In this document: positions 24,426 through 32,222 of the stretch, piece after piece | Numbering within the stretch: the stretch's first letter is position 1 | How the letters are laid out: each line of letters opens with the position of its first letter | Assembly (NCBI GenBank): GCA_025144025.1 | Contig: JALXWS010000021.1 | Location: 1-36,738 of the forward strand | Length of the DNA: 36,738 bases | DNA from: Corynebacterium sp. p3-SID1241 | GTDB lineage: Bacteria; Actinomycetota; Actinomycetes; Mycobacteriales; Mycobacteriaceae | Direction of reading: 5' to 3' | Notes under the pieces: model-generated | Told to the model about the DNA's origin: nothing | The model's database searches: none | Seen by the model: only the letters and a program-made list of their open reading frames with translations | Program-made: the position numbers and the translations under genes

Positions 24426-25622
24426 ATGGAAGAAACCTACTTTTCCACGACCAACACCACCGACCCCACCACACGCTTAGCCTTTGAGATGCGAAAAGCG
24501 GAATACGAGTTCTGGGTAAACCAAGTCCCAGAACTCGATTCTGATTTCGAATTAGTTACCCAATCCCTCTACCGCACCACCGGCGTCAATGAAGGCCGGA
24601 TTGGCCATATCCTCATGGCGCTGCACCGCTTGGAGGAGCTACCCGAGCTCCAAGCGCTGCAGCACCGTCTCTATCACTTGGACCTCGACCGGATTATTGC
24701 CATCAATAAGTCGCTCAACCGCTTGGGCAATCCGACGCCAGAGGTGGTGGCGCGCATCGATGAGCAGCTCACCGCCTACCTCACCCCTACCCGGCCGAAC
24801 CAGGCCATGCGTACGCAGGCGCAGATCAAGCGCAAACTCAACGAGCTCATCAACCTCGCCGATGACACATTGGCCGTCACCCAGGGCCCCACCCAGCCGC
24901 GCTACACCATGGAAAACTGGGGCGATAACACCTCGGCGGTGACCTTGAGTGCGGACCCGGCGGTTATCGCGAGCGTCGATAAGTGCGTCCGGCAGACCGC
25001 GCTGGAGCTAGATTGCTCGCTTGCCGACGCCGCCGTTGCACTCCTCACCGGCCGTACCCAAGCCCCCGAAATCATCCTCAACGCCTATAAAGCCACCGAC
25101 GTGCCCAATTCCCCAGCGTTTATTGAATCCGTGGGCTGGCTCGACCCGGCGCGGTCGAATGCGCTGCCCTACACCAAAATCCGGGAGATGGACCCTAACC
25201 ACGAGGTCAAAGGTTACGTCACCCCGGCGGCCATGGCTGCGTACTTAGAAGGATTTGACGGCACCTGCCGTTATCCCGGCTGCAATCGCCCGGCCACCGC
25301 CTGCCAGAAGGATCACCGCATCAATCATGCGGATGGCGGTCCGACTACTCCGGCTAACTTAGCCTGCCTCTGCCAGCACCATCACAATGTGAAGACCGAT
25401 GGTCGTGCTTTCTACGTCATGGACCCACATACGCGCGACATCATCTGGCTTTTCGAGGATGGAACCTGGACCGCCACGGAGCCGTCTGGACCACTAGCGC
25501 CTAAGAACAAGAACTGGGTGCAGACCTTTGCTCAAACCATGACCGCCCACCGCGCCCGAGCATATGAACAGGCCCAAGAACTCATGCGCCAGCAGAAAAC
25601 CACCCCTAGGGAGGAGGAATAA
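24426..25622 (+). CDS. HNH endonuclease, DUF222/13E12-like
   Basis: This 398-residue protein has an N-terminal helical domain (about 1-240) of the DUF222/13E12 repeat type common in actinobacteria and a C-terminal HNH nuclease domain near 280-330. The nuclease part has CRYPGCNRP, KDHRINHADGGPT, NLACLCQHHHNVK, with two cysteine pairs for a structural zinc and the catalytic DH...N...H set. Many Corynebacterium genomes carry several diverged copies; their role (mobile-element related, or competence or DNA turnover) is not settled. It stands alone, with a palindrome in front. Confidence 0.83.
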   Translation: MEETYFSTTNTTDPTTRLAFEMRKAEYEFWVNQVPELDSDFELVTQSLYRTTGVNEGRIGHILMALHRLEELPELQALQHRLYHLDLDRIIAINKSLNRLGNPTPEVVARIDEQLTAYLTPTRPNQAMRTQAQIKRKLNELINLADDTLAVTQGPTQPRYTMENWGDNTSAVTLSADPAVIASVDKCVRQTALELDCSLADAAVALLTGRTQAPEIILNAYKATDVPNSPAFIESVGWLDPARSNALPYTKIREMDPNHEVKGYVTPAAMAAYLEGFDGTCRYPGCNRPATACQKDHRINHADGGPTTPANLACLCQHHHNVKTDGRAFYVMDPHTRDIIWLFEDGTWTATEPSGPLAPKNKNWVQTFAQTMTAHRARAYEQAQELMRQQKTTPREEE

Positions 25623-25650
25623 TTCCACCAGCTGCCCTACAGTGGCTGGC

Positions 25651-26229
25651 ATGCCGCAAAATTTATTCACACTTGACGAGCTCGTAATTTCTCAGACCAA
25701 GTCCTTCCTCAACGATCAGTTCATGATCACCGATCTAGACGGCACTCCTGTGGGCACTATCCTGCAATCCACCAGTCTCAAAGACATGGTGTTTAAATCC
25801 TCTCGAAGCTTGGAGGTCGCACTCACGGATGCTGAAGGCAACCCGCTACAGACGGTCATGACGATTTCGGATCCGCCGAATTTTCTGCGGGATACCTATG
25901 AGGTGCACTTGCCGGGAATCGAAAAGCCCATGGCCGTTATCACCAAGCGTTTCTCCATGCTCAAGACAAAGTTGGACTTGACCATGGAGGGCTTTGCCGA
26001 CGTCGAAATTCACGGCGACTTCTGGGATTGGAACCTTTCCATCACTTCAGAAGATCGCCTGCTTGCTGACGTCTCTAACGAGTGGACTGGCATGGGTAAT
26101 TTCTTCATGGGCAAAAACACGTACCGCCTGCGCATCACGCCGGGCCTCAATGAGCAACATCACGCCGCCATCATCGGCGCCGTGATGAGCATGGATATGC
26201 TGCGCACTAAGCAAAAGAACAGCGACTAG
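25651..26229 (+). CDS. LURP-one-related / scramblase-like family protein
   Basis: This 192-residue protein has a beta-barrel pattern typical of the LURP-one-related (Tubby/scramblase-like) family: FMITDLDGTPVGTILQS, SSRSLEVALTDAEG, ITKRFSMLKTKLDLTM and WNLSITSEDRLLADVSNEW. Bacterial members (YxjI type) have unknown roles. ATG 25651 follows TACAGT (25638-25643) by 7 nt, a leaderless-type start. Its stop lies 12 bp before the IS6 element, so it is the last gene of the intact chromosomal segment. Confidence 0.72.
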   Translation: MPQNLFTLDELVISQTKSFLNDQFMITDLDGTPVGTILQSTSLKDMVFKSSRSLEVALTDAEGNPLQTVMTISDPPNFLRDTYEVHLPGIEKPMAVITKRFSMLKTKLDLTMEGFADVEIHGDFWDWNLSITSEDRLLADVSNEWTGMGNFFMGKNTYRLRITPGLNEQHHAAIIGAVMSMDMLRTKQKNSD

Positions 26230-26241
26230 GAAAAATAAAAA

Positions 26242-27085
26242 GGTGTTGTTGTAAAGTTGGGTGGAGAGCAGCGAAGACTCAGTTTCTCATTCCCTGATGA
26301 CCGCTGCGTGCCGGCGTTCTCAGGCCGTCTCGAAGACCCGGTTGACGATCACCGCGTCCGGGTTCGGTTGCCTGTTGGCAAACATCGCGCCTTGCCCTTT
26401 CCGCAATGAATGCATCGCCTCCATCCCTTTCAACGTCCGATATGCAGATGTCCGGTTCTTAAACGCGCCTTTCGGCCCGAGGATTCGTTTCAACCGGCCA
26501 TGATCTCCCTCGAGAACGTTGTTCAGGTATTTCACCTGACGGTGCTCCACCGTCTGAGGGCAGATTCCCTCTGACTTTAACCCGGCGATTGCCCTGGCTA
26601 GGCAGGGTGCTTTATCGGTGTTGATCACTCTGGGATACCCGGCTGACGCATTGGATCTGACGGCCTTGGCCAGGAAACGCTTCGCTGCGGCCACGTTCCG
26701 CTTCGAAGAGAGGTAAAAGTCCAGGGTCTGCCCACCGCCGGTAACCGCCCGATAGAGATAGCACCACCTGCCACCGACCCGGATATAGGTCTCATCCACC
26801 CGCCAGGAACTGGCCTGCCAGTCAGGTACCTGCCGGTACCACCATGTTTGCTTATCCAGCTCAGGAGCATATTTCTGGACCCAGCGGTAGATCGTGGTGT
26901 GATCGACTAGCACGCCCCGCTGAAGTCATCATTTCCTCCAGATCGCGGTAGCTCACCCCGTAGCGGCAGTACCACCGCACCGCCCACAGAATGATGTCAC
27001 GGGGGAAATGACGACCAGAGAAGATACCCATGGCTGTGATTATTTCACGTCGCTCTTCCTACTGCCCCAACCTTGCAACAACACC
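26242..27085 (-). mobile_element. IS6-family insertion sequence (IS26/IS6100-like), 844 bp
   Basis: The left end starts GGTGTTGTTGTAAAGTTGG at 26242, and the right end is its inverted partner finishing at 27085 (complement GGTGTTGTTGCAAGGTTGG). One transposase gene fills it. No 8-bp target duplication flanks it: AATAAAAA stands on the left and CTTCCGGC on the right, so the two sides were not one sequence before. This fits recombination or adjacent deletion after insertion, common for IS6 elements. Confidence 0.85.
26320..27031 (-). pseudogene. IS6-family DDE transposase, frameshifted
   Basis: The gene starts at ATG 27029-27031 (MGIFSGRHFPRDIILWAVRW) and reads about 40 codons to SAG. An extra base in the CACGCCCC run (26911-26918) then shifts the frame. 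The remaining 197 codons contain the whole catalytic domain, with VDETYI, NTDKAP and the E of NVLEGDHGR as the DDE residues, and end QPNPDAVIVNRVFETA. The helix-turn-helix is split by the shift. The element is therefore probably inactive, unless the shift is a sequencing error in a homopolymer-like run. A fragment translated from GTG 26913 alone would lack the N-terminal DNA-binding part. Confidence 0.85.
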
Positions 27086-27322
27086 CTTCCGGCCGCGAAC
27101 CGGTGGCGCCACGATGTGGCCGAGGCGGAAGGGAGGCCGACACCCGCCCCGAAACTCGGGGTGGAGGACGTCTACGCCAAGCTGACTCCGACTGCGGTGA
27201 ACATTCCCCACAGGGGAAACATTGGCGTCGAGTTCGACGACGGGTACATGTTCGGTGGGCACCCCGTGACGGTGAAGACGAAGAGGGACGGAACTCCCAC
27301 CTCGATCGAGATGGACGTCTAA
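27086..27322 (+). pseudogene. 3' fragment of a GC-rich gene cut by the IS6 element
   Basis: The frame is open across the IS end and gives 78 native codons before the stop at 27320-27322. The end of the product reads NIGVEFDDGYMFGGHPVTVK followed by a polar tail, resembling the C-terminal part of DUF-type proteins (DUF6985-like), but I do not name it. It is more GC-rich than the rest of the island, so it probably came from another actinobacterial replicon. The 5' part is missing because the IS element replaces it. Confidence 0.55.
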
Positions 27323-27420
27323 CCCGACAGTCCTTCTCCCACCTTGCCCTGCCGGGCAGGATGAGGGTTGATTGCCGGGTTATCGCTTACTCGGCAGGGG
27401 CTTGGCGGAGCGGAATGCGC

Positions 27421-27797
27421 TCACCGTGAGGTGTTTTCGCTGTTGAACACCCACTTGCTCTGCAGGATGAAGTTGAGGGTGGTGGCTATTGCCTGCGAAA
27501 TCACCCACGAGAGGAAAATCGTGTGTTCGAAATCCGCCAGCGGGATACGGGCGAGCTGTTGACCAGTACCGCCATGATCAAACACGCGGTGTAGACGATG
27601 AGGGCCCTCAGCTTCTCGGTGGTGGACCGGTTGCCGGAGAAAGTCACAAAGCTATTGGCGTAGTAGGCGAACAGGCTGCCCAGGATGTAACTGATTGCCC
27701 GGCCGATCAGGGCGTTTGCCCCGGAGGTTTCGAGGAAGTGCATGGTGCCGAAGTCGATGGCGACACCGATGACTCCCACGATGCAGAACAACACCAC
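27421..27797 (-). pseudogene. GtrA family membrane protein, frameshifted
   Basis: GtrA-type proteins are small four-helix membrane proteins thought to help move sugar-lipid intermediates. The first part (GTG 27797, VVLFCIVGVIGVAIDFGTMH and AISYILGSLFAYYANSFVTFSG) is typical. Near 27551-27562 the frame shifts. In the next frame it continues LARIPLADFEHTIFLSWVIS, then ATTLNFILQSKWVF, stopping at 27421-27423, so the whole family length is present in two frames. The N-terminal start is unclear: the frame stays open upstream through GRYTKNARA with no ATG. Confidence 0.75.
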
Positions 27798-27925
27798 TGC
27801 CCGGGCGTTTTTCGTGTACCTGCCCGTCGGCCGTGGCCTATCATGGGCGTCGTCGACTGTCTGGCTTGGGATGAGGTGCGTCTGCGGGGGTCGGGTAGGC
27901 CAGCTGGGGCTTTTTATAAGGTGAA

Positions 27926-28549
27926 CTAGATGAGGCCATGAATATGGGCGAAGGGGTCGACAGTGCTGTCTGTTTGTGGCTGATATTCCGCTAGCGTGGT
28001 CGCTTCTTCAAAAGCTTCTGCACCGAAGAGGTGCTGGATCAGCGAGGCAGTCATGTCCAAACCCGCCGCAACGCCCGAGGATGTCCATATTTTTCCATCC
28101 TCCACCCAGCGGGCTTGAGATTGCCATTCAACATCATCATCCAAGGAAGAAACCCAACCGAATGCCCTCTTGTTGCTCGTTGCTCGGCGCCCTTTAAGGA
28201 GACCCGCGGCTGCCAGTAGGGCTGAACCAGTACAGACCGATGCCACTATCTCGGCGCGCTGTCCCGTTTCCTTTAACCAGGACAGGAAGGTGGTGTCTTG
28301 AACTAGGGTTCGCGTCCCCGCACCCCCGGGGATCAGGAGAATATCCGGATTCTCGAGGTTTGTGTAAGGCAGATCTGTCAAGACACGTACGCCCTGGGCG
28401 CTCTGGACGGGCTCTTTTTCCTTTCCTAAAAAACTTATACGTATGTCCGGAACCTGACTCAAAAGCTCCACCGGCCCAAAGACGTCTAACACCTCGAATC
28501 CTTCAAAAAGGATGACGGAAACATGTCGCTCCCCAATCAGCTTTCCCAT
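27926..28549 (-). CDS. DJ-1/PfpI family protein
   Basis: This 207-residue protein is of the class I glutamine-amidotransferase-like DJ-1/PfpI superfamily, near the AraC-type GATase1 group but lacking the helix-turn-helix domain. It shows VILFEGFEVLDVFGP, DILLIPGGAG and the nucleophile elbow ASVCTGSALLAAAG (Cys near 106). ATG 28549 (MGKLIGERHV) or ATG 28555 can start it. The function is unknown; relatives include chaperones, glyoxalases and isonitrile hydratases. Its 5' side lies about 35 bp from an IS6 fragment, which may have removed its own promoter. Confidence 0.82.
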   Translation of the reverse strand: MGKLIGERHVSVILFEGFEVLDVFGPVELLSQVPDIRISFLGKEKEPVQSAQGVRVLTDLPYTNLENPDILLIPGGAGTRTLVQDTTFLSWLKETGQRAEIVASVCTGSALLAAAGLLKGRRATSNKRAFGWVSSLDDDVEWQSQARWVEDGKIWTSSGVAAGLDMTASLIQHLFGAEAFEEATTLAEYQPQTDSTVDPFAHIHGLI

Positions 28550-28588
28550 AGTCATAGATTACGTGGTGAGGGTGTGTCAGTGTGGTAT

Positions 28589-28720
28589 GGGCAACCGAAC
28601 CCGGACGCGGTGATCGTCAACCGGGGCTTCGAGACGGCCTAACAACGCCCACACGCAGCGTCCATCAGGGAATGAGAAACTGAGTCTGCGCTGCTCTCCG
28701 CCCAATTTTGCAACAGCATC
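28589..28720 (+). mobile_element. IS6-family end fragment with transposase C-terminus
   Basis: The + strand reads the last codons of an IS6 transposase (QPNPDAVIVNRGFETA, stop near 28642), then the same 3' non-coding end as the element at 26242, finishing in the terminal repeat CCCAATTTTGCAACAGCATC (28701-28720). It is in the opposite direction to the 26242 element and differs at several bases, so it comes from a different copy. The rest of the transposase is absent. Confidence 0.8.
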
Positions 28721-29193
28721 CAATAAAGTCACTCCAAATCAGTAGCCCTGTGTGGGCCGTGTCCTTACACGTCAAAGCGCGGTCCGCATTGGGCCTTTGT
28801 GGATTACCGGCTCCAACCGGCACAAACCAAATCACTCAACGACCTTTGCATTTGCTCAAACTTTCACCACACGGCGATTCCAGTCAGAATTCGAGTTTCG
28901 GCCCGCGATCTATCCAGACGGCAACCCGCCGTCAGAAAATCAAATCCGCAACCAAGGCTTCATTCATCGCAACGTCAAATGTTTGGCACACATAATTACA
29001 GCAACACGTCGAATCGGAATCCCAAGTATTCAGCGGAAGAAAGTGCCCAAAGGAATTGCGCGCTTACTGTTGGACAATGCGGATATACTGAGACACCAAT
29101 CAATCTCTAGCGATAGAGTGAATCCCACTCAGGGCGTAAATATCCATCAACCTGGCATGTAATGCCACAGGAGCAATCGAAAGAAACGAATCG
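28721..29193. other. 473-bp gap upstream of the AAA+ gene
   Basis: Three overlapping frames (about 95, 136 and 103 codons) occur here with no family likeness, no ribosome binding site and repetitive charged composition, so I do not call a gene. The promoter of the AAA+ gene probably lies at 29094-29099 (TATACT). The unusually long space could hold a regulatory RNA or be a damaged gene. Confidence 0.4.
29094..29099 (+). promoter_or_regulatory. -10 box of the AAA+ unit
   Basis: TATACT is a good -10 hexamer about 95 bp before the TTG start of the AAA+ gene. A -35 box is not clear (CGCTTA is at about 17 bp). A 5' leader of some 85-90 nt would result, unlike the leaderless genes of the chromosome part. 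Confidence 0.4.
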
Positions 29194-30387
29194 TTGGACA
29201 AACCGTTAACAACACTCACGGTTCAACTCGATCACTTCACACCTCAAGGAACGCCTATGGTGCGTTTACCAAATGGGCTGCTATTAGCCGGGGATCAAGA
29301 GATCAAGACATTGAGCCCTAAGGTGGGCGACATCCTCGTGTATTCCTCGGGCTGGGAAATCGCATCCGGCCGCAGCTGGGAAGTTAAGGCTCAAATTGGG
29401 GTTATCGAGCAAGAGGTCGGCCCCGACGGAGTTCTTATAAAGACTCCAGACGGGTATACCCAGAAGTTGGTGAATGGAAATACTCGATGGAGTCTGGGAG
29501 ATTTCGCCCTCTTCAATGAAAGTTCTTCGATTTTGAAAGTCTTCCCACAAGAAGCAGCGCGAAAAAGCACTATCGAGGATGATGCCAGCGCCTCAAAGTT
29601 TCGTGTCGACCTAGACCCCGAGAGATTTCATTGGGACTATTTTGTCGGCTCGCACGAGATACTGACCGACGCAAAACGAATAGTAGAGTTGTACACCACA
29701 CCCAAGGGACGAGAATTAATCTCACAGATGAAGGTTGATCCTGTACACGGGATCCTTTTCGCAGGTCCACCGGGAACTGGGAAGACCTTTTTAGCTCAAA
29801 TAATGGCAGCCCAGTCCGGGTCCGCCTTCTATTTGGTTACAACCGCGTCTCTAGGTGGTCAGCTAGTAGGGCAAAGTGAAGAGCGACTAGAAGCAATATA
29901 CGAGGACGCAGCTAAACAAGAAATGTCGATCATTTTTGTTGATGAGATTGATGTTTTAACTAAAGACCGTTCGAATCCGCATGAACACAGTTCCCGCCTC
30001 GTTAATGTATTTCTCACGAACATGGACGGAGTAGGTGCACCTGAAAATGTCCTAACTATCGGGGCAACCAACCGTATTTCCGACATTGACCGCGCACTGC
30101 GCCGACCAGGAAGGTTTGACCGCGAAGTATATTTTCGGCTACCGAATCAAATGGACCGCCTTGAGATTCTAAAGTCTCGCACGCCAACGCTAGCTGACAA
30201 TATTGATTTCGATAAAATTTCGTCACAAACCGAAGGATGGACTGCCGCAGAACTACGGTCGATTCTCCAGTACTCAGGAGAGTTAGCTGTCGACGAAGGT
30301 CGCTCAAAAATATATAATGATCACTTTCTTTTGGGATTTGAAAAAGCAACTACCGCGCGAAATGCACGAAAAGGCGAAGAAAAGTGA
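29194..30387 (+). CDS. AAA+ ATPase, CDC48/proteasome-ATPase-like
   Basis: This 397-residue classic AAA protein has Walker A GPPGTGKT (191-198), Walker B IIFVDEID (246-253), sensor 1 ATN (291-293) and the arginine-finger region RPGRFDR (304-310). The helical lid follows (GWTAAELRSIL, 348-358). Residues 1-125 form a beta-rich domain like the OB/double-psi part of proteasomal ATPases, with no FtsH membrane or protease part. Such unfoldases or remodellers need a partner. The start is TTG 29194; ATG 29257 with AAGGA 6 nt upstream is an alternative that would shorten the N-domain. The end overlaps the next gene by four bases (GTGA), so the two form one unit. Confidence 0.83.
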   Translation: MDKPLTTLTVQLDHFTPQGTPMVRLPNGLLLAGDQEIKTLSPKVGDILVYSSGWEIASGRSWEVKAQIGVIEQEVGPDGVLIKTPDGYTQKLVNGNTRWSLGDFALFNESSSILKVFPQEAARKSTIEDDASASKFRVDLDPERFHWDYFVGSHEILTDAKRIVELYTTPKGRELISQMKVDPVHGILFAGPPGTGKTFLAQIMAAQSGSAFYLVTTASLGGQLVGQSEERLEAIYEDAAKQEMSIIFVDEIDVLTKDRSNPHEHSSRLVNVFLTNMDGVGAPENVLTIGATNRISDIDRALRRPGRFDREVYFRLPNQMDRLEILKSRTPTLADNIDFDKISSQTEGWTAAELRSILQYSGELAVDEGRSKIYNDHFLLGFEKATTARNARKGEEK

Positions 30388-31697
30388 ATATTAAAAGTTG
30401 GCTCCGAAACTACAGGAAGAAGCAGGAAAGCTTCCGTCGCGCACGGATTCTAAGGAAAATCGAGCGGCTTTCCCGTAAAGCGTCACCGCTGGGCGACATA
30501 AGACAGTTCCTCTATCTCGATGACTTGGCCCTTCGCAGCTTGTATATCTCCCGGTTCGGTCCTGAGGATGCCAAAAAGACCCTTACTCAGACGAGAACAA
30601 AGGACTTAGAATTGACACTCGGAGGCGGTACATCTATTTCTCGCGTCAATGATCGGGCCTCGAATGACACATCATCTATCAGCTTCCGATCTGGAAAAAG
30701 CAGAGCCCTACAGATTGAACAAGTCTCTTCAGAACAGTCTCTTTTCAGAGATTTTGTGTCGAGAGAATCCTATGCCGGAAAAGAAAGTCAGATCTGGGAC
30801 GGCGTGCCGCATTCGATCAGTCAACCAGAGTTACCTACCGGTGGACTAAACCGTGGGCAACTAATTCAGGTCAGAATACGCCTAGAAGCCCATTCAATTT
30901 ATGCCTATAGCACCATTGCTAACGCGCTTGTCGAAACCTCGGCCAATACTCCAGCTCTCGGAGTGCCCCAGGACGACACCGTTATCCAGGCCGCCCAACT
31001 AATTCAACAAATGCTAATCGGCCAAATTCCAATAAACTCGGAGCTCGTTGATTGGGGCTGGGACGAAGAATCTAGCGCACTCATCCGTCGAGCTGATGGC
31101 AAGGCGAATAGTCCTATCCGCCTTGTCGGCCTTACCCAGCTCGACAACTATTGGGGAGATGTTCGAGGCTTCCTTTTCGACCAATCCGAGTGCATTGCCC
31201 TGGTTCGACTTAGCCAAGATACCCCCTCGACTAGCTGGTCTCCCCTCAAGCTCTTCGATGCTGCTAGGGGATTACCTGGCTTCGATGGTTTTGATACAAA
31301 AATTGCCGAACTGAATTCTATGTTAAGTGGAAAGCAGAAAGCAGAAACACCGGCTTCAGATACAGTGGAAAGAACCCTCAGCAATTACTTACAATTCAGA
31401 ACCGACAATGAGAAACTCAAGGTTCAACTAGAGCCAATAGTTAGCGCGATTGCTCAAAGCGTTCCCGATAGTTCTCAACGTCAACTTAATGATGCATTTG
31501 ACCAAGTTGATTATTTACTTTCGTCGTCAGGAAGCACAGAAGCCAATCCCGATGAGATCGGAAGCCTGCGAAGCAAGGCAATTAGATTAGGGCGAGGAAC
31601 CGGAGCTCCACTCAAGAGCGAGGAAAACGTTTTGAACCCACCGAACGATGATTCAGATCTCTATTTGGTAGGCGATATCATCGCTCTGTACTGGTAA
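30384..31697 (+). CDS. unrecognised 437-residue partner of the AAA+ ATPase
   Basis: The protein is soluble and unrecognised with certainty. It has a very basic N-terminus (about 1-33, KKQESFRRARILRKIERLSRK) and then IRQFLYLDDLALRSLYISRF (39-58), which resembles the YLD start of DUF6414-type proteins; this is a weak match only. A beta-rich middle (about 150-300) and a coiled, polar region (about 310-400) follow, ending in a hydrophobic LVGDIIALYW. No catalytic motif is visible. GTG 30384 overlaps the AAA+ stop, and both lie in the IS6-bounded island, so it is likely the substrate, adaptor or effector of the ATPase. Confidence 0.7.
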   Translation: MNIKSWLRNYRKKQESFRRARILRKIERLSRKASPLGDIRQFLYLDDLALRSLYISRFGPEDAKKTLTQTRTKDLELTLGGGTSISRVNDRASNDTSSISFRSGKSRALQIEQVSSEQSLFRDFVSRESYAGKESQIWDGVPHSISQPELPTGGLNRGQLIQVRIRLEAHSIYAYSTIANALVETSANTPALGVPQDDTVIQAAQLIQQMLIGQIPINSELVDWGWDEESSALIRRADGKANSPIRLVGLTQLDNYWGDVRGFLFDQSECIALVRLSQDTPSTSWSPLKLFDAARGLPGFDGFDTKIAELNSMLSGKQKAETPASDTVERTLSNYLQFRTDNEKLKVQLEPIVSAIAQSVPDSSQRQLNDAFDQVDYLLSSSGSTEANPDEIGSLRSKAIRLGRGTGAPLKSEENVLNPPNDDSDLYLVGDIIALYW

Positions 31698-31789
31698 AGA
31701 CTATTTAGCTCGTAGTAACTATTTCACCATCATTCGCAAGAATCGGATCGGAAACCTCGCGTCTAAGGGCTACACCCTCAATCGCAGCA

Positions 31790-31810
31790 GAGAGCGCGCA
31801 CCGCGCTCTC
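31790..31810. terminator. 9-bp hairpin after the AAA+ unit
   Basis: GAGAGCGCG and CGCGCTCTC pair perfectly around CAC. There is no T-rich tail on either strand, so it may be a pause, a processing end or a terminator aided by a factor. Confidence 0.4.
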
Positions 31811-32044
31811 CACACGTGAGAAAATCGAGCCTTCCTCTACAGCGGCGTCTCTTACAAGACACAAACAGCACAAGCCTTACTCGAGCCGTTGCAGGAACAA
31901 TAGGTCTGTTACCTTAGACCAACACACTGATACATGACCTATCGACCGCGCCCGCATCCGCAACTTCGGCGTCATATACCTTGGGCTCTTCCCCAGACAA
32001 TAGCATTCACCAGATTGGAACATGTTTTATCGCGCACGAGCCTA

Positions 32045-32065
32045 GTTTCTAGTATTCCTAGAAAC
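32045..32065. repeat. 8-bp perfect inverted repeat GTTTCTAG/CTAGAAAC
   Basis: Arms 32045-32052 and 32058-32065 with a TATTC loop, about 157 bp before the first SUKH gene. It could be an operator or a recombination site; no partner copy was seen in the window. Confidence 0.4.
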
Positions 32066-32222
32066 ATCTGATGTGAGTTTGGTGCCACCACAGTCACCAG
32101 AAATCAAACGCTCCGGGTTGCTATTAAGATACAACTAATGTCACGAACTCTTCCGAAACACTGTCCGCCATTCCGGTGGATACGCCAAGTGGGGAAGGAA
32201 CATCAACACATAGGAGACCAAA

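Larger units (their letters stand above)
31698..32222. other. 525-bp gap between the AAA+ unit and the SUKH genes
   Basis: No coding frame is supported. It holds two perfect inverted repeats: GAGAGCGCG/CGCGCTCTC with a 3-nt loop (31790-31810), and GTTTCTAG/CTAGAAAC with a 5-nt loop (32045-32065). The first lies about 93 bp past the AAA+ unit and may end its transcript, although no U-run follows. A ribosome binding site AGGAG precedes the SUKH gene at 32223. Confidence 0.5.

Noticed and set aside
26234..27093. 8-bp target duplication flanking the IS6 element
   Set aside because: AATAAAAA on the left and CTTCCGGC on the right do not match.
28752..29162. 136-codon frame before the AAA+ gene
   Set aside because: It overlaps two other equal frames, has no ribosome binding site and no known domain; not supported as a gene.
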